Below, piece by piece: positions 18,945-29,154 of a DNA stretch of 41,708 nt. Origin of the DNA: an uncultured Roseiarcus sp. Lineage in GTDB: Bacteria; Pseudomonadota; Alphaproteobacteria; Rhizobiales; Beijerinckiaceae. The stretch lies in assembly GCA_945957375.1 (NCBI GenBank), contig CAMFKX010000011.1, positions 1 through 41,708 on the forward strand, in the 5' to 3' direction. The stretch's first letter is position 1. Every line of letters starts with the position of its first letter. The notes beneath the pieces are model-generated. The model saw nothing but the letters and a program-made list of their open reading frames with translations. It made no database searches and was not told where the DNA came from. A program made the position numbers and the translations under genes.

Positions 18945-20324
18945 ATTCGGATTCTTCTGACCAACAGTCGTCTCGCGGACCGGGGCGGAAGCGAACTATA
19001 CATCCGGGACGTTGCGGTCCGGCTGCGTCAGCGAGGTCATCGCCCCGTCGCCTACAGCACGATCCTCGGCGATGTCGCGGCCGACTTGCGCGCCCTGGCC
19101 GTTCCGGTGATCGACGATCTGGCGATGCTGACCGAGCCGCCGGAGGTCATTCACGGACAGCATCTTTTCGACGCCGCCGCAGCCAGCCTGCATTTTCCCC
19201 AGACCCCCGCGGTCTACACTTGTCACGGCTGGGAGCCGTATCTCGAGGAACCGCTGGTCCTTGCCTCCGTCCGCCGCTTCGTGGCGGTCAGCGAATTGAC
19301 CCGCGAACGCCTGATAACCTCGGGGGCGGCTCCCGCAAGGACCACCGTCATCCCCAATTTCGTCGACTTCGAGCGGTTCTCCCGCCGACGCGACGCGAGC
19401 GCGACGGCGCGGCGGGCCCTGGTCTACGGCAACGGTTGGCGGCCCGACGCGCCGGCGTTCGTCGCCATCCGCGAGGTCTGCCTTCGGCGAGGACTCGAAC
19501 TCGAATGCGCCGGCTACGGCTTCGGCCGCCCGACGGACCGTCCCCAAGACCTGCTTCCCGACTTCGACATCGTTTTCGCCGTCGGGCGCTCGGCGCTCGA
19601 GGCGATGGCCTGCGGTTGCGCGGTCGTTCTCGCCGGCCACCAGGGTCTCGGCGGCCTCGTCACGCGCGAAAGCTTCCATCGCCAGCGGGCTGCGAATTTC
19701 GCCCTGGCGCTGCTCTTGGGTCACCCGGTCACCGCAGGTCGTGTCGACGCCGAACTGGACTGCTATGACGCCGTCGAAGCGGCGCACGTCGCCGATCTCG
19801 TTCATGCGGAGGCGGGCGTCGACGCCGCCGTCGAACGATGGGAGGAGCAATACCGGCTCGCAATCGCAGAGGGTCCCGCGCCGCTGGCCGAGGTCGTGGC
19901 GGACGCGTCCGCCTATCTGGTGAGGCTCAAGGCGCTGACGTTCCATTGCGAACAGGACTACGGGCGGCTCGCCGCGGAAGTGCGCGACTGGCAGGCCCAG
20001 GCGGCCGGATGGCAGGCTGCTGCCGCGGAAGGGAAGGCGCAGGCGGCGCTCTTGCAGGAGGCCGCCGACGCGGAGCGCGAGCGCCGGCATGTCGAACGTG
20101 TCGCCTCTGCAGACGGACTCTCGAATCCTGCCGCAACATTATCCGAACGCGATGCGCTGCAAGCGCGGCTCGTCGTCGTCGAAACCCACAATTCCGCCCT
20201 TGCGGCCTGGGCCTCGGAGCTGCACGCGAAGCTCGCCCGTCTCGAAACGCCCTATCCCAAGCGGATCGGACGCAAGATCCGGGACGCCTTCAAGGGGATC
20301 CGAGCCGCCTGGCGACGAGCGTGA
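18945..20324 (+). CDS. GT4-like glycosyltransferase with C-terminal coiled coil, apparent ATT start
   Basis: A GT-B fold glycosyltransferase; the acceptor domain has ADRGGSELYIRDVAVRL and the donor side GRSALEAMACGCAVVL. From about residue 320 the protein becomes an Ala/Glu/Arg-rich coiled coil (EQDYGRLAAEVRDWQAQA onward), ending in a basic tail. A gene finder would start at TTG 19086, but this loses the first 47 residues of the fold. The frame upstream reads IRILLTNSRLADRGGSEL from ATT at 18945, and GGGAGG lies at the right distance. Family members start MRILLTN, so ATT is either a rare start codon or a base error for ATG. The full length would be 459 residues. Confidence 0.82.
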   Translation: MRILLTNSRLADRGGSELYIRDVAVRLRQRGHRPVAYSTILGDVAADLRALAVPVIDDLAMLTEPPEVIHGQHLFDAAAASLHFPQTPAVYTCHGWEPYLEEPLVLASVRRFVAVSELTRERLITSGAAPARTTVIPNFVDFERFSRRRDASATARRALVYGNGWRPDAPAFVAIREVCLRRGLELECAGYGFGRPTDRPQDLLPDFDIVFAVGRSALEAMACGCAVVLAGHQGLGGLVTRESFHRQRAANFALALLLGHPVTAGRVDAELDCYDAVEAAHVADLVHAEAGVDAAVERWEEQYRLAIAEGPAPLAEVVADASAYLVRLKALTFHCEQDYGRLAAEVRDWQAQAAGWQAAAAEGKAQAALLQEAADAERERRHVERVASADGLSNPAATLSERDALQARLVVVETHNSALAAWASELHAKLARLETPYPKRIGRKIRDAFKGIRAAWRRA

Positions 20325-20455
20325 CCGAGACCGCGATTGGAGCCGGATTGACGGCCGGACTTGCTTCTGCACGCCGCGGACCGTTAAACCGCGATCTGGG
20401 TCCTCGGCATGGCGCAGGTTCGCCAGCGAGACTGCGGACGCAAAAGGAAGAAGCG

Positions 20456-21157
20456 ATGTCAAAGCGGAAAATCATGGGCGTCGCCGCCGCAGCCGTCGTC
20501 GTGCTTTTCGCCGCCGCCGCCCGCGCTGACGACATCCCCTATGCCGGGCCGGTCGCGGGCCTCGGCAGCCTGCCGACGCCGTACAACTGGATCCTGCCCA
20601 ATTACAAGGCGGCCTTCGTTCCGGACTGGCGCGGCTTCACCGTCAATCCGATGATCGGCTATCAGACGGCGCAATTCAACGGCCTCGGCGGCCGTTATCT
20701 GCGCAACGCCCAGGGTTTCACCTTTGGCGGGCAGGCCGGCTACAACTTTCAGGTCGGCCGCGTCGTCTTCGGCCCCGTCGCCGACGTCTCCTACTCGCTG
20801 ATGCGGGCCGGGGCGAGCACGTGGCTGGCGAATGTTAACAAGGCCGAAATCGGCTGGGTCGGCTCGGCGCGGGCGAAGGTCGGCTATACGTTCGACCGGT
20901 TCCTGATCTACGGCACCGGCGGCGTCGCCTTCGCCCAGACCAAGATCGACGGCCCGTTCGCCTCGAACACCCAGACCGCGCCCGGCTGGACCGCCGGCGG
21001 CGGGGTGCAGTTTCTGTGGAACCCGAACAGCATCGTTCAGCTCGAATACCGCCGGCTCGAGATCCAGAACCGGGACTTCGTCGTCCTTCCCCGCTTTCAG
21101 ACCAAGGCCGGTCTTGCAATGAACATCATCAGCGCCGGGTTCGCGTACAAGTTCTGA
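20456..21157 (+). CDS. Omp25/RopB-like outer-membrane beta-barrel protein
   Basis: The 233-residue protein has a Sec signal peptide (hydrophobic AAAAVVVLFAAAARA, cut before DDIP). The rest is an eight-strand OMP barrel of the Omp25/RopB type: GFTFGGQAGYNFQVGRVVFG, IGWVGSARAKVGYTFDRFLIYG-like strands and a C-terminal aromatic (ISAGFAYKF) for BAM recognition. The start is ATG at 20456, following AGGAAG. The longer open frame from 19838 overlaps the previous gene out of frame and is not real. The barrel would sit in the outer membrane; its function is unknown. Confidence 0.9.
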   Translation: MSKRKIMGVAAAAVVVLFAAAARADDIPYAGPVAGLGSLPTPYNWILPNYKAAFVPDWRGFTVNPMIGYQTAQFNGLGGRYLRNAQGFTFGGQAGYNFQVGRVVFGPVADVSYSLMRAGASTWLANVNKAEIGWVGSARAKVGYTFDRFLIYGTGGVAFAQTKIDGPFASNTQTAPGWTAGGGVQFLWNPNSIVQLEYRRLEIQNRDFVVLPRFQTKAGLAMNIISAGFAYKF

Positions 21158-21202
21158 GAGCCGCCTCGGGCGCGCCCAGGGGTGAGGCGCGTTCGGCGCC
21201 TT

Positions 21203-21291
21203 CTGGAGCGCCCTTCGACAAGCTCAGGGCGAGGGGTTGGGCGAGGCGCAATCCGCCGTCCTCGTCCTGAGCTTGTCGAAGGACGCTCCAG
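21203..21291. repeat. Long inverted repeat, copy A
   Basis: The 32-base arms at 21203-21234 and 21260-21291 match at 30 of 32 positions (left arm starts CTGGAGCGCCCTTCGACAAG, right arm ends TGTCGAAGGACGCTCCAG) around a 25-base loop. Both mismatches are transitions. It lies just upstream of the GIY-YIG gene. Confidence 0.9.
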
Positions 21292-21342
21292 GGACCACCG
21301 AATCGCCTTGCGCCTTCACATCGGCGTCGTATCACGATACAT

Positions 21343-21654
21343 ATGTGGTTAATGGATGGCGCGACTATTTACATCCTCGAATGCAAGGATGGCAGCTACT
21401 ACACCGGCATCACGCGGCGGTCGGTGGAGGAGCGGGTAAGCGAACACGTGAAGGGCGTCTGCGCCGACTGCTACACCTTCAACCGGCGACCCGTGAGGCT
21501 GGTCTTCAGCGAACATTATCCCAGGATCGTCGACGCCATCGCCGCCGAACGAAGGATCAAGGGCTGGTCGCGGGCGAAAAAAGAAGCCAACATGCGCGGC
21601 GATTATCAGTCGCTCGTCGAACTGGCGAAGGGCGCGGGGAAGAAGGGCGCGTAG
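21343..21654 (+). CDS. Small GIY-YIG nuclease (UPF0213-like)
   Basis: The 103-residue protein is a stand-alone GIY-YIG domain: IYILECKDGSYYTGIT (residues 9-24) gives the two tyrosine strands, RRSVEERVSEH follows, and AAERRIKGWSRAKKEANM carries the metal-binding Glu69. Relatives (YhbQ/UPF0213) are DNA-binding nicking-type enzymes of uncertain role. The start is ATG at 21343 or 21352; neither has a clear ribosome-binding site. The gene is visibly less GC-rich than its neighbours. It is bounded by copies A and B of one palindromic repeat family, which suggests the gene and repeats belong together. Confidence 0.9.
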   Translation: MWLMDGATIYILECKDGSYYTGITRRSVEERVSEHVKGVCADCYTFNRRPVRLVFSEHYPRIVDAIAAERRIKGWSRAKKEANMRGDYQSLVELAKGAGKKGA

Positions 21655-21670
21655 GCGGTTGCGGCGCCTT

Positions 21671-22040
21671 CTGGAGCGCCCTTCGACAGGCTCAGGGCGA
21701 GGGGGTTGGCGAGGGGCAATCCGCCATCCTCGTCCTGAAGCCTGTCGAAGGACGTTACACGGTCCGCGGACCTTGCCGGACGCGGGCTGCAAGGGCGTTT
21801 ACGGCTCCTTCTGGAGCGCCCTTCGACAGGCTCAGGGCGAGGGGGTTGGTGGGTCGATAATCCGCCGTCCTCGTGCTGAAGCCTGTCGAAGGACGTTACA
21901 GTGTCCGCGGACCTTGCCGGACGCGGGCTGCAAGGGTGTTTACGGCGCCTTCTGGAGGTCCCTTCGACAGGCTCAGGGCGAGGGGTGATGGGACGACAAA
22001 TCCGCCATCCTCGTCCTGAGCCTGTCGAAGGACGCTCCAG
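21671..22040. repeat. Inverted-repeat copies B, C and D in a ~140-base tandem array
   Basis: Left arms start at 21671, 21811 and 21952 (CTGGAGCGCCCTTCGACAGG in B and C, CTGGAGGTCCC in D). Right arms run 21728-21755, 21869-21896 and 22009-22040. B and C right arms carry an extra A (CCTGAAGCC) and end GTTACA instead of GCTCCAG, while D ends normally. Between arms B-C and C-D the same linker recurs (GTCCGCGGACCTTGCCGG and on to CAAGGG), so the array arose by tandem duplication of a 140-base unit. Open frames across it are not genes. Confidence 0.9.
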
Positions 22041-22086
22041 CGCGCGCCGTAACCGCCAATGCTCTCATGGCGCGAAGGACACTGTC

Positions 22087-22584
22087 ATGACCCACCCCAT
22101 CCGCGACACCCGCGCCATGGTCGCCGGCATGAACCCGGTCCTCGATCCGGCGGAATACGTCTTCTGCTCGACGTCCGATCCGGCGCTGGCGACCGAGGCT
22201 TCGCCGCTCGCGCTCAGCGTCTTCCGCGAGCGGGAGGGCCTGACCGTCATCCTCGCGGGCTCGGACGCCGAAAAGCTCGGCTTCCCGGCCGCCCTGCCGA
22301 TGCGCCGAATCGAACTGACAGTGAACTCCGCTCTCGACGGCGTCGGCCTGACGGCGGCGGTGGCGACCGCGCTGGCGGCGGAAGACATCCCCTGCAACGT
22401 CGTCGCGGCCTTCCATCACGACCATCTGTTCGTTCCGGCCGCGCTGGCCGAGAGGGCGTTGTCGGCGTTGCAGGCGCTGCAATCGGGAACCACCCGCAAC
22501 GGCGTCCCGTTGCTCTCGCGGGCGGCGGACGCCCCGGCGGCGACCCTGGAAATCGTCAACCGGCTACGCGACGAGACGCCTTAG
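22087..22584 (+). CDS. ACT-domain protein
   Basis: A 165-residue protein of the ACT-domain family with two tandem ACT-like halves (PF10000/ACT_3 type). Visible features are the first strand YVFCSTSDP, FREREGLTVILAGSDAEKLG, and in the second half VATALAAEDIPCNVVAAFHHDHLFV, where the HHDHLFV run is typical. ACT domains bind amino acids or similar small effectors; no catalytic domain is attached. ATG at 22087 is preceded by AAGGAC. It lies directly behind palindrome copy D and converges with the thioesterase gene. Confidence 0.85.
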   Translation: MTHPIRDTRAMVAGMNPVLDPAEYVFCSTSDPALATEASPLALSVFREREGLTVILAGSDAEKLGFPAALPMRRIELTVNSALDGVGLTAAVATALAAEDIPCNVVAAFHHDHLFVPAALAERALSALQALQSGTTRNGVPLLSRAADAPAATLEIVNRLRDETP

Positions 22585-22591
22585 GCGCCCT

Positions 22592-23089
22592 TCACTTCCG
22601 CTTCATCGCCACGCCCGCTCCCGCCTCCGGCGGATGCGCGAGGCTCGCGTGCAGCTTCTGCAAGGCGTCGAGCGCGGCCATGGTCTCGTGCGTCCAGGGC
22701 GCCGCGCGGGCGGCGCCGTCGGCAAGTGCGACCGAGAGCAGGACCTGCTCGGACGCCGCGAGCCGTTCGCCCTTCGCGTCGAACAGTTCGAGCCACACCC
22801 GCATCCGCTTGTCGTCGTGCTCGAGCAGCTGGCAGGCGACGGCGAGCGCCTCCGCCTCGCGCGCCTCGCGGAAATAGTGGAGCATCATCTGCAGGGTGAA
22901 CAGGCTCTGCCCGGCGCGTTTACGCGCCGCGGAATCGAGACCGATCCGGTCCATCAACGCGTCGACCGAGCGGCTGAACACCAGCGCGTAGGCCGCGTCG
23001 TTCATGTGGCCGTTGTAGTCGATCCAGTCGCTCGCGACCGTCGTCTGGTAGAGGTCGAGCGGCGCGTGCGGCTTGGCGTGCGCGATCAT
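22592..23089 (-). CDS. Hot-dog fold acyl-CoA thioesterase (betainyl-CoA thioesterase-like)
   Basis: The 165-residue protein is a single hot-dog domain. The active-site region reads ASDWIDYNGHMNDAAYALVFSRS, the Asp/Asn-Gly-His-Met pattern of 4-hydroxybenzoyl-CoA-type thioesterases. The WIDYNGHM form and the DALMDRIGLD helix resemble the thioesterase linked to carnitine dehydrogenase (betainyl-CoA hydrolysis), but no carnitine gene is present nearby, so the substrate is open. ATG at 23089 follows GGGAGGAGACCC. The gene ends seven bases from the ACT gene, tail to tail. Confidence 0.87.
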   Translation of the reverse strand: MIAHAKPHAPLDLYQTTVASDWIDYNGHMNDAAYALVFSRSVDALMDRIGLDSAARKRAGQSLFTLQMMLHYFREAREAEALAVACQLLEHDDKRMRVWLELFDAKGERLAASEQVLLSVALADGAARAAPWTHETMAALDALQKLHASLAHPPEAGAGVAMKRK

Positions 23090-23146
23090 GGGTCTCCTCC
23101 CCTCATGAGGCTCGTGGTCGGCCAAGTTTGCCGCTCCGCGCGGCCG

Positions 23147-23192
23147 CGAGCAAGACGGCTGAGCGAGGCGCGGCGGCGCGCAATCTTGCTCG
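23147..23192. repeat. Inverted repeat between thioesterase and LTXXQ genes
   Basis: CGAGCAAGA (23147-23155) and TCTTGCTCG (23184-23192) are perfect nine-base arms. It lies between the end of the LTXXQ gene and the start of the thioesterase gene, both on the minus strand, where a terminator for the former would be expected, but no T-run follows. Confidence 0.5.
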
Positions 23193-23241
23193 GCCGGCTG
23201 CGCCGGAGCCGCGAAGCGGGTCGCCCGGCGCCGCCGATCGC

Positions 23242-23832
23242 TCAGTTGTCGTCGTTCGAATCGGTCGAATCGTCCGAATTGTCTTCGTCGTCGGCCTGAT
23301 CGCGCCCGTGATGGCGCCCCCCCTTCATCATGTCCATGCCCATGCCGTGCCGCCCCATCTTCATCATCTGGTGCGACAGGAAGCCGAACATCCGCTTCTG
23401 CTGGTCGTCGAGGCTGGCGTAGAGCGGCTTGCCGGTGTCGGCGATCTTCTTCAGGCTCGCGCCGACCTCGGAGAGACGGGTTCCGACGCGGTCGAGCCGG
23501 TCGAGCGGCGAGGCGTCGTCGGCCTTGTCGGCGTCGCCGTCCTTGGCCTCGCGCTCGATCATCGCCTTCATGCGCGCCATGCGCGCATTGGCGAAGTCGC
23601 GCAGCGCCGCCTCGAACGGACCCCACAGCTTGTCCTGGTCAGGGGTCAGCCTGAGGCCGGCCTTGAGACCGGCGATCCGGGCGTCGAGCATCGCCTCGCG
23701 GTCGCTCATCCAGCTCTGCATCGCCTTGGGCGCGTTCGGGGGGGCGGTGTCGGCGCCGGCCGAGGCGACCGCCGCCAGCGACGCAGCCGACGCGACGAGG
23801 GCGACGACAGAAACCCGAAGCAACGATGTCAT
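23242..23832 (-). CDS. LTXXQ-motif periplasmic protein (Spy/CpxP-like)
   Basis: The 196-residue protein has a signal peptide (VVALVASAASLAAVASAGA) and two LTXXQ-type repeats: LRLTPDQDKLWGPFEAALRDF (the longest match) and LYASLDDQQKRMFGFL. Spy and CpxP proteins are all-helical periplasmic chaperones or stress sensors. The C-terminal tail is unusual: Met/His/Gly-rich (HGMGMDMMKGGRHHGRD) followed by an acidic Asp/Ser/Asn run. The His/Met-rich part could bind copper or nickel, which is inference. ATG at 23832 has CGGAGA upstream. Confidence 0.87.
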   Translation of the reverse strand: MTSLLRVSVVALVASAASLAAVASAGADTAPPNAPKAMQSWMSDREAMLDARIAGLKAGLRLTPDQDKLWGPFEAALRDFANARMARMKAMIEREAKDGDADKADDASPLDRLDRVGTRLSEVGASLKKIADTGKPLYASLDDQQKRMFGFLSHQMMKMGRHGMGMDMMKGGRHHGRDQADDEDNSDDSTDSNDDN

Positions 23833-23946
23833 GAGAATTCTCCGTTTCGAATCGGGGCGGCCCCGGCGGCGGCACTCAATCCCGACACCATGGAAAGTTC
23901 ATGACGGACGAGTCCAGGCGGAAGACGAGTCCAGGCCGAAAAATTG

Positions 23947-23981
23947 GAAGACGCGGCCGAAGGGGGGGCGGCCGCGTCTTC
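23947..23981. terminator. Strong hairpin, possible terminator in a 308-base gap
   Basis: GAAGACGCGGCC (23947-23958) and GGCCGCGTCTTC (23970-23981) form a perfect 12-base stem with an 11-base loop. On the plus strand TCTTTC follows; on the minus strand the run AATTTTT lies directly behind it, so it looks like a minus-strand terminator. No minus-strand gene lies to its right, since the aldolase is on the plus strand. The rest of 23833-24140 has a short direct repeat (GACGAGTCCAGGC, twice near 23908-23935) and no gene that I can support. Confidence 0.5.
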
Positions 23982-24140
23982 TCTTTCATCGAAGCCCAGG
24001 GGAAGGCTTCGGTGAGCCGGAGCGTTGGTGGGCAGGCTCCGGAGCCGTGACGGGCGTAGAAATGCGCCGCGCCGGGATGAATTTCAAATGAACTCGCCGT
24101 AAGGAAGAGGGGAGGAAGTCCATTTGCGACGGGAGCGCGC

Positions 24141-24956
24141 ATGACTGAGGCCGTGATCGGAAAGCTGTCCGAAAGACTGAACGCCGAGGGGCCGACATAC
24201 GCCGCCTGGGTCGGCGTCAACGAGCCGGCCGTGGCCGAGACGCTGGCGCGGGAGAATTTCGACGCCGTGATTCTCGACATGCAGCACGGCGCGCTCGATT
24301 TCGCCGGCGCCTCGCGCGCGATCCTGTCCGTCGCGCTCGCCGGCAAGCCGGCGATCGCGCGCGTGCCGGTCGGCGATTTCGCGCTGGCGAGCCGGCTGCT
24401 CGACGGCGGCGCCGCCGGCATCATCGCGCCGATGATCAACAGCCGCGCCGACGCCGCGCGCTTCGTGTCCTTCGCCAAATTCCCGCCGCTCGGCGAGCGC
24501 TCGTGGGGGCCGCGCGCGGCCTTGGACCTCAGCGGGCGCGAGACGCAGGGCTACCTTCGCGACGCCAACGGCTTCAGCCACGCGATCGCGATGATCGAGA
24601 CCCGGGAGGCGCTCGACGCGCTCGACGACATCCTGGCGGTCGAGGGCGTGGACGGCGTCTATGTCGGCCCGGCGGACCTGTCGATCGCGCTGAACCGCGG
24701 CGCGAAGTGGGACCCGCGCGGCGAGGCGGTGCTGACGGCGGCGGCCCATGTGGTCGCCCGCGCCCGCGCCCACGGCAAGTACGCCGGCATGTTCTGCTAC
24801 GACGGCGCGGACGCGGCCAGAATGGCGGCGCTCGGGCTCAAGCTGTGCTCGATCGGCTCGGACGGCTCGCTGCTGCGGACGGCCGCCCGGGCGGAACTGG
24901 CGGCGGCGCGCGGAGCGGCGTCCGCGGGCGGTGGAAAAATCGAAAAATCCTATTAA
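24141..24956 (+). CDS. HpcH/HpaI-family aldolase
   Basis: The 271-residue protein is a class II pyruvate-type aldolase. It has VILDMQHG with the catalytic His49, IARVPVGD, the metal ligand Glu in AMIETREALDAL, and VDGVYVGPADLSIAL near the active-site mouth. Members cleave 4-hydroxy-2-oxo acids; the exact substrate is unknown. The DMQHG variant is common in the family. ATG at 24141 has GGGAG upstream. It stands alone, between a long non-coding gap and gyrB. Confidence 0.9.
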   Translation: MTEAVIGKLSERLNAEGPTYAAWVGVNEPAVAETLARENFDAVILDMQHGALDFAGASRAILSVALAGKPAIARVPVGDFALASRLLDGGAAGIIAPMINSRADAARFVSFAKFPPLGERSWGPRAALDLSGRETQGYLRDANGFSHAIAMIETREALDALDDILAVEGVDGVYVGPADLSIALNRGAKWDPRGEAVLTAAAHVVARARAHGKYAGMFCYDGADAARMAALGLKLCSIGSDGSLLRTAARAELAAARGAASAGGGKIEKSY

Positions 24957-24999
24957 ATGTCATAGGGTTGGATAAGGGCTCGGCCGACTTCCGGGATGA

Positions 25000-27567
<2,568 letters not shown>

Positions 27568-27632
27568 TCGGGCCCCGTGTCGCGGGAGAGGCCAGGCGAA
27601 GCGAGGACGGGATCAAGTTAGAAGGATTGGCC

Positions 27633-27857
27633 ATGAACGAGGCCACACGAATTACCGTCGATCCCGGGCAGTGCGGCGGCCGGCCGTGCATTCGCGGCTT
27701 GAGAATCCGCGTGAGCGACGTGCTCGCCCTGCTGGCTTCCGGGGCCGATCGTGACGAAATTCTGGCGGACTTTCCACTACTCGAAGACGCCGACATCACC
27801 GCAGCCCTGGAGTATGCCGCCCGGCTCAGCGATCATCCCGTACTCCGCGTGGCCTAA
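27633..27857 (+). CDS. DUF433 antitoxin
   Basis: A 74-residue protein almost entirely made of one DUF433 domain: RITVDPGQCGGRPCIRGLRI is the signature, followed by SDVLALLASGADRDEILADF and an HTH-like end. DUF433 proteins act as antitoxins with PIN-like partners (VapB45 type) and probably autorepress. ATG at 27633 follows GAAGGA; the frame could also open at TTG 27627. The stop overlaps the start of the toxin gene (TAATG), as expected for a toxin-antitoxin operon. It follows gyrB by 65 bases. Confidence 0.92.
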   Translation: MNEATRITVDPGQCGGRPCIRGLRIRVSDVLALLASGADRDEILADFPLLEDADITAALEYAARLSDHPVLRVA

Positions 27858-28186
27858 TGCGATTCCTGGTCGACGCCCAGCTTCCGCCGTCGCTCGCGCA
27901 TTGGCTTGTTGAGCAAGGACATGTTGCGGAACATGTCGCGGACCACAATCTTGAAGCGGCGTCCGACCGTGCGATCTGGGATTTCGCCGATGCAGTGTCC
28001 GCCGTTATCGTCACGAAGGACGAAGACTTTGCGCTTCGGAGGGGCGGCGGTTACGAACGGTCCGAAGGTCGTTTGGATACGCATTCCGACGTGAGGCGAC
28101 GGGCGCTGCTTGGCTGGTTCGAACAGGTATTGCCGGACATCCTTTCCGCGCTCGATCGAGGCGAACCGCTGATTGAAGTCGTTTGA
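27857..28186 (+). CDS. DUF5615 PIN-like toxin with compensated double frameshift
   Basis: The 109-residue protein matches the DUF5615 PIN-like family at both ends: MRFLVDAQLPPSLAHWL (conserved Asp6), AASDRAIWDFAD, VIVTKDEDFALRR, and the end RRRALLGWFEQVLPDILSAL. Between about residues 63 and 78 the family pattern is lost (GGGYERSEGRLDTHSD). In the +1 frame the same bases encode AAVTNGPKVVWIRIPT, which fits the family's conserved VVWIR strand. One extra G in the GGGG run at 28041-28044 and one missing base near 28090 explain this exactly. The protein may be inactive, or the read may be wrong. It is the partner of the DUF433 antitoxin. Confidence 0.85.
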   Translation: MRFLVDAQLPPSLAHWLVEQGHVAEHVADHNLEAASDRAIWDFADAVSAVIVTKDEDFALRRGGGYERSEGRLDTHSDVRRRALLGWFEQVLPDILSALDRGEPLIEVV

Positions 28187-28188
28187 GG

Positions 28189-29154
28189 TCAAATCTCGAA
28201 CGCCGGCGCGGTTCGGAGGTCGGCGGAGATCGATCGCGCCTGTCTTGCGCATTCCGCCAGACGCCAGCGCGCCTCGACCTCGGTGATTGGCGCGCCCGTG
28301 GAGAAGCGTTGCATCTCGGCGAGGAACCCCGCAGCCGCTTCGTCCGACTCCACTGCGGCGATGCGCGCTTCAAGCCGATCCGTGAATTCGGCGACGGCGC
28401 CGAGACCATAGTCGCCGATCTTTCGGGCGACGAGATCGCGCGCCGCGTCATGGTCGGAGGCCCGATAGGTCGACAGGTCCCACGCGTCACGAAATTTCAG
28501 GCTATTGCGGGCGGCGAGGGCGACAACCTTGTCGGCGACGATCTCGTCGAGCGTCTCGACCGGAACAAGCCTGGCGCTCTGTGGCGACACGGCGACGCCC
28601 GCCGTCGGCGCGCGCAGCAGGCGCAGCTCCTGGGTGTGGGCCGGAACGATTGCGATCTCGATTCTGATCCGGCGCGTCCTCGGACCGCGTCTCTCGACGC
28701 TCATGGGCACGGAAATTTGCCAGCAGTTCACGGCCACCCCGCCGGTCTTGCCGTGGATGGCGGATGGGTCTCCAGGGGGCTTGATGCGGAGCCTGTCCGG
28801 CTCCCACCCGTATCTCCCCGGAAGCTCGCGCCGCAGCGTGTCCGAGAAGTCCTCGACGAGGACGACGGGATCGGCCTCGCGCAGGTCGGCGAGCTTCGCC
28901 TCGGCGATGGCGAAGTCGAGGTCTTCCGAGAAGCGTTCGCCGCCATAGGCCATGCGAAGAGACGTGCCGCCCTGGAAGACGATGAAGGGAGCAAGGCGCG
29001 ACAGCATCAGGGCGCCGAGGATGTCCTGTTGCACATGCTCGACGGCGAGATTCATCGCGAACGTGTCGTCGCCGATGCGATCGGGACGATACTCGCGGAT
29101 CCACTTCTTCATGATTGCGATGAGATCGAGGGTCATCATGGCGTTGGACCCCAC
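28189..29154 (-). CDS. AbiEii-type nucleotidyltransferase toxin
   Basis: The 321-residue protein belongs to the AbiEii/AbiGii nucleotidyltransferase family (type IV toxin-antitoxin; some members block phage growth, related MenT toxins modify tRNA). The core motif is FQGGTSLRMAYGGERFSED, with GGT at 62-64 and the metal-binding SEDLD at 76-80; a third acidic strand is RIRIEIAIV. The start taken is GTG at 29154, which shares one base with the antitoxin stop (TAGTG); ATG at 29139 is an alternative. It converges with the DUF5615 toxin, only two bases apart. Confidence 0.9.
   Translation of the reverse strand: MGSNAMMTLDLIAIMKKWIREYRPDRIGDDTFAMNLAVEHVQQDILGALMLSRLAPFIVFQGGTSLRMAYGGERFSEDLDFAIAEAKLADLREADPVVLVEDFSDTLRRELPGRYGWEPDRLRIKPPGDPSAIHGKTGGVAVNCWQISVPMSVERRGPRTRRIRIEIAIVPAHTQELRLLRAPTAGVAVSPQSARLVPVETLDEIVADKVVALAARNSLKFRDAWDLSTYRASDHDAARDLVARKIGDYGLGAVAEFTDRLEARIAAVESDEAAAGFLAEMQRFSTGAPITEVEARWRLAECARQARSISADLRTAPAFEI

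Noticed and set aside
19838-20455. Extended start of the outer-membrane protein
   Set aside because: The extension overlaps the glycosyltransferase gene in another frame, and the real signal peptide begins at 20456.
21203-22040. CRISPR array or protein-coding frames (for example 21237-21860 and 21659-21988)
   Set aside because: The repeats have 32-base inverted arms and spacers that are the same in each unit; the open frames only follow the repeat.
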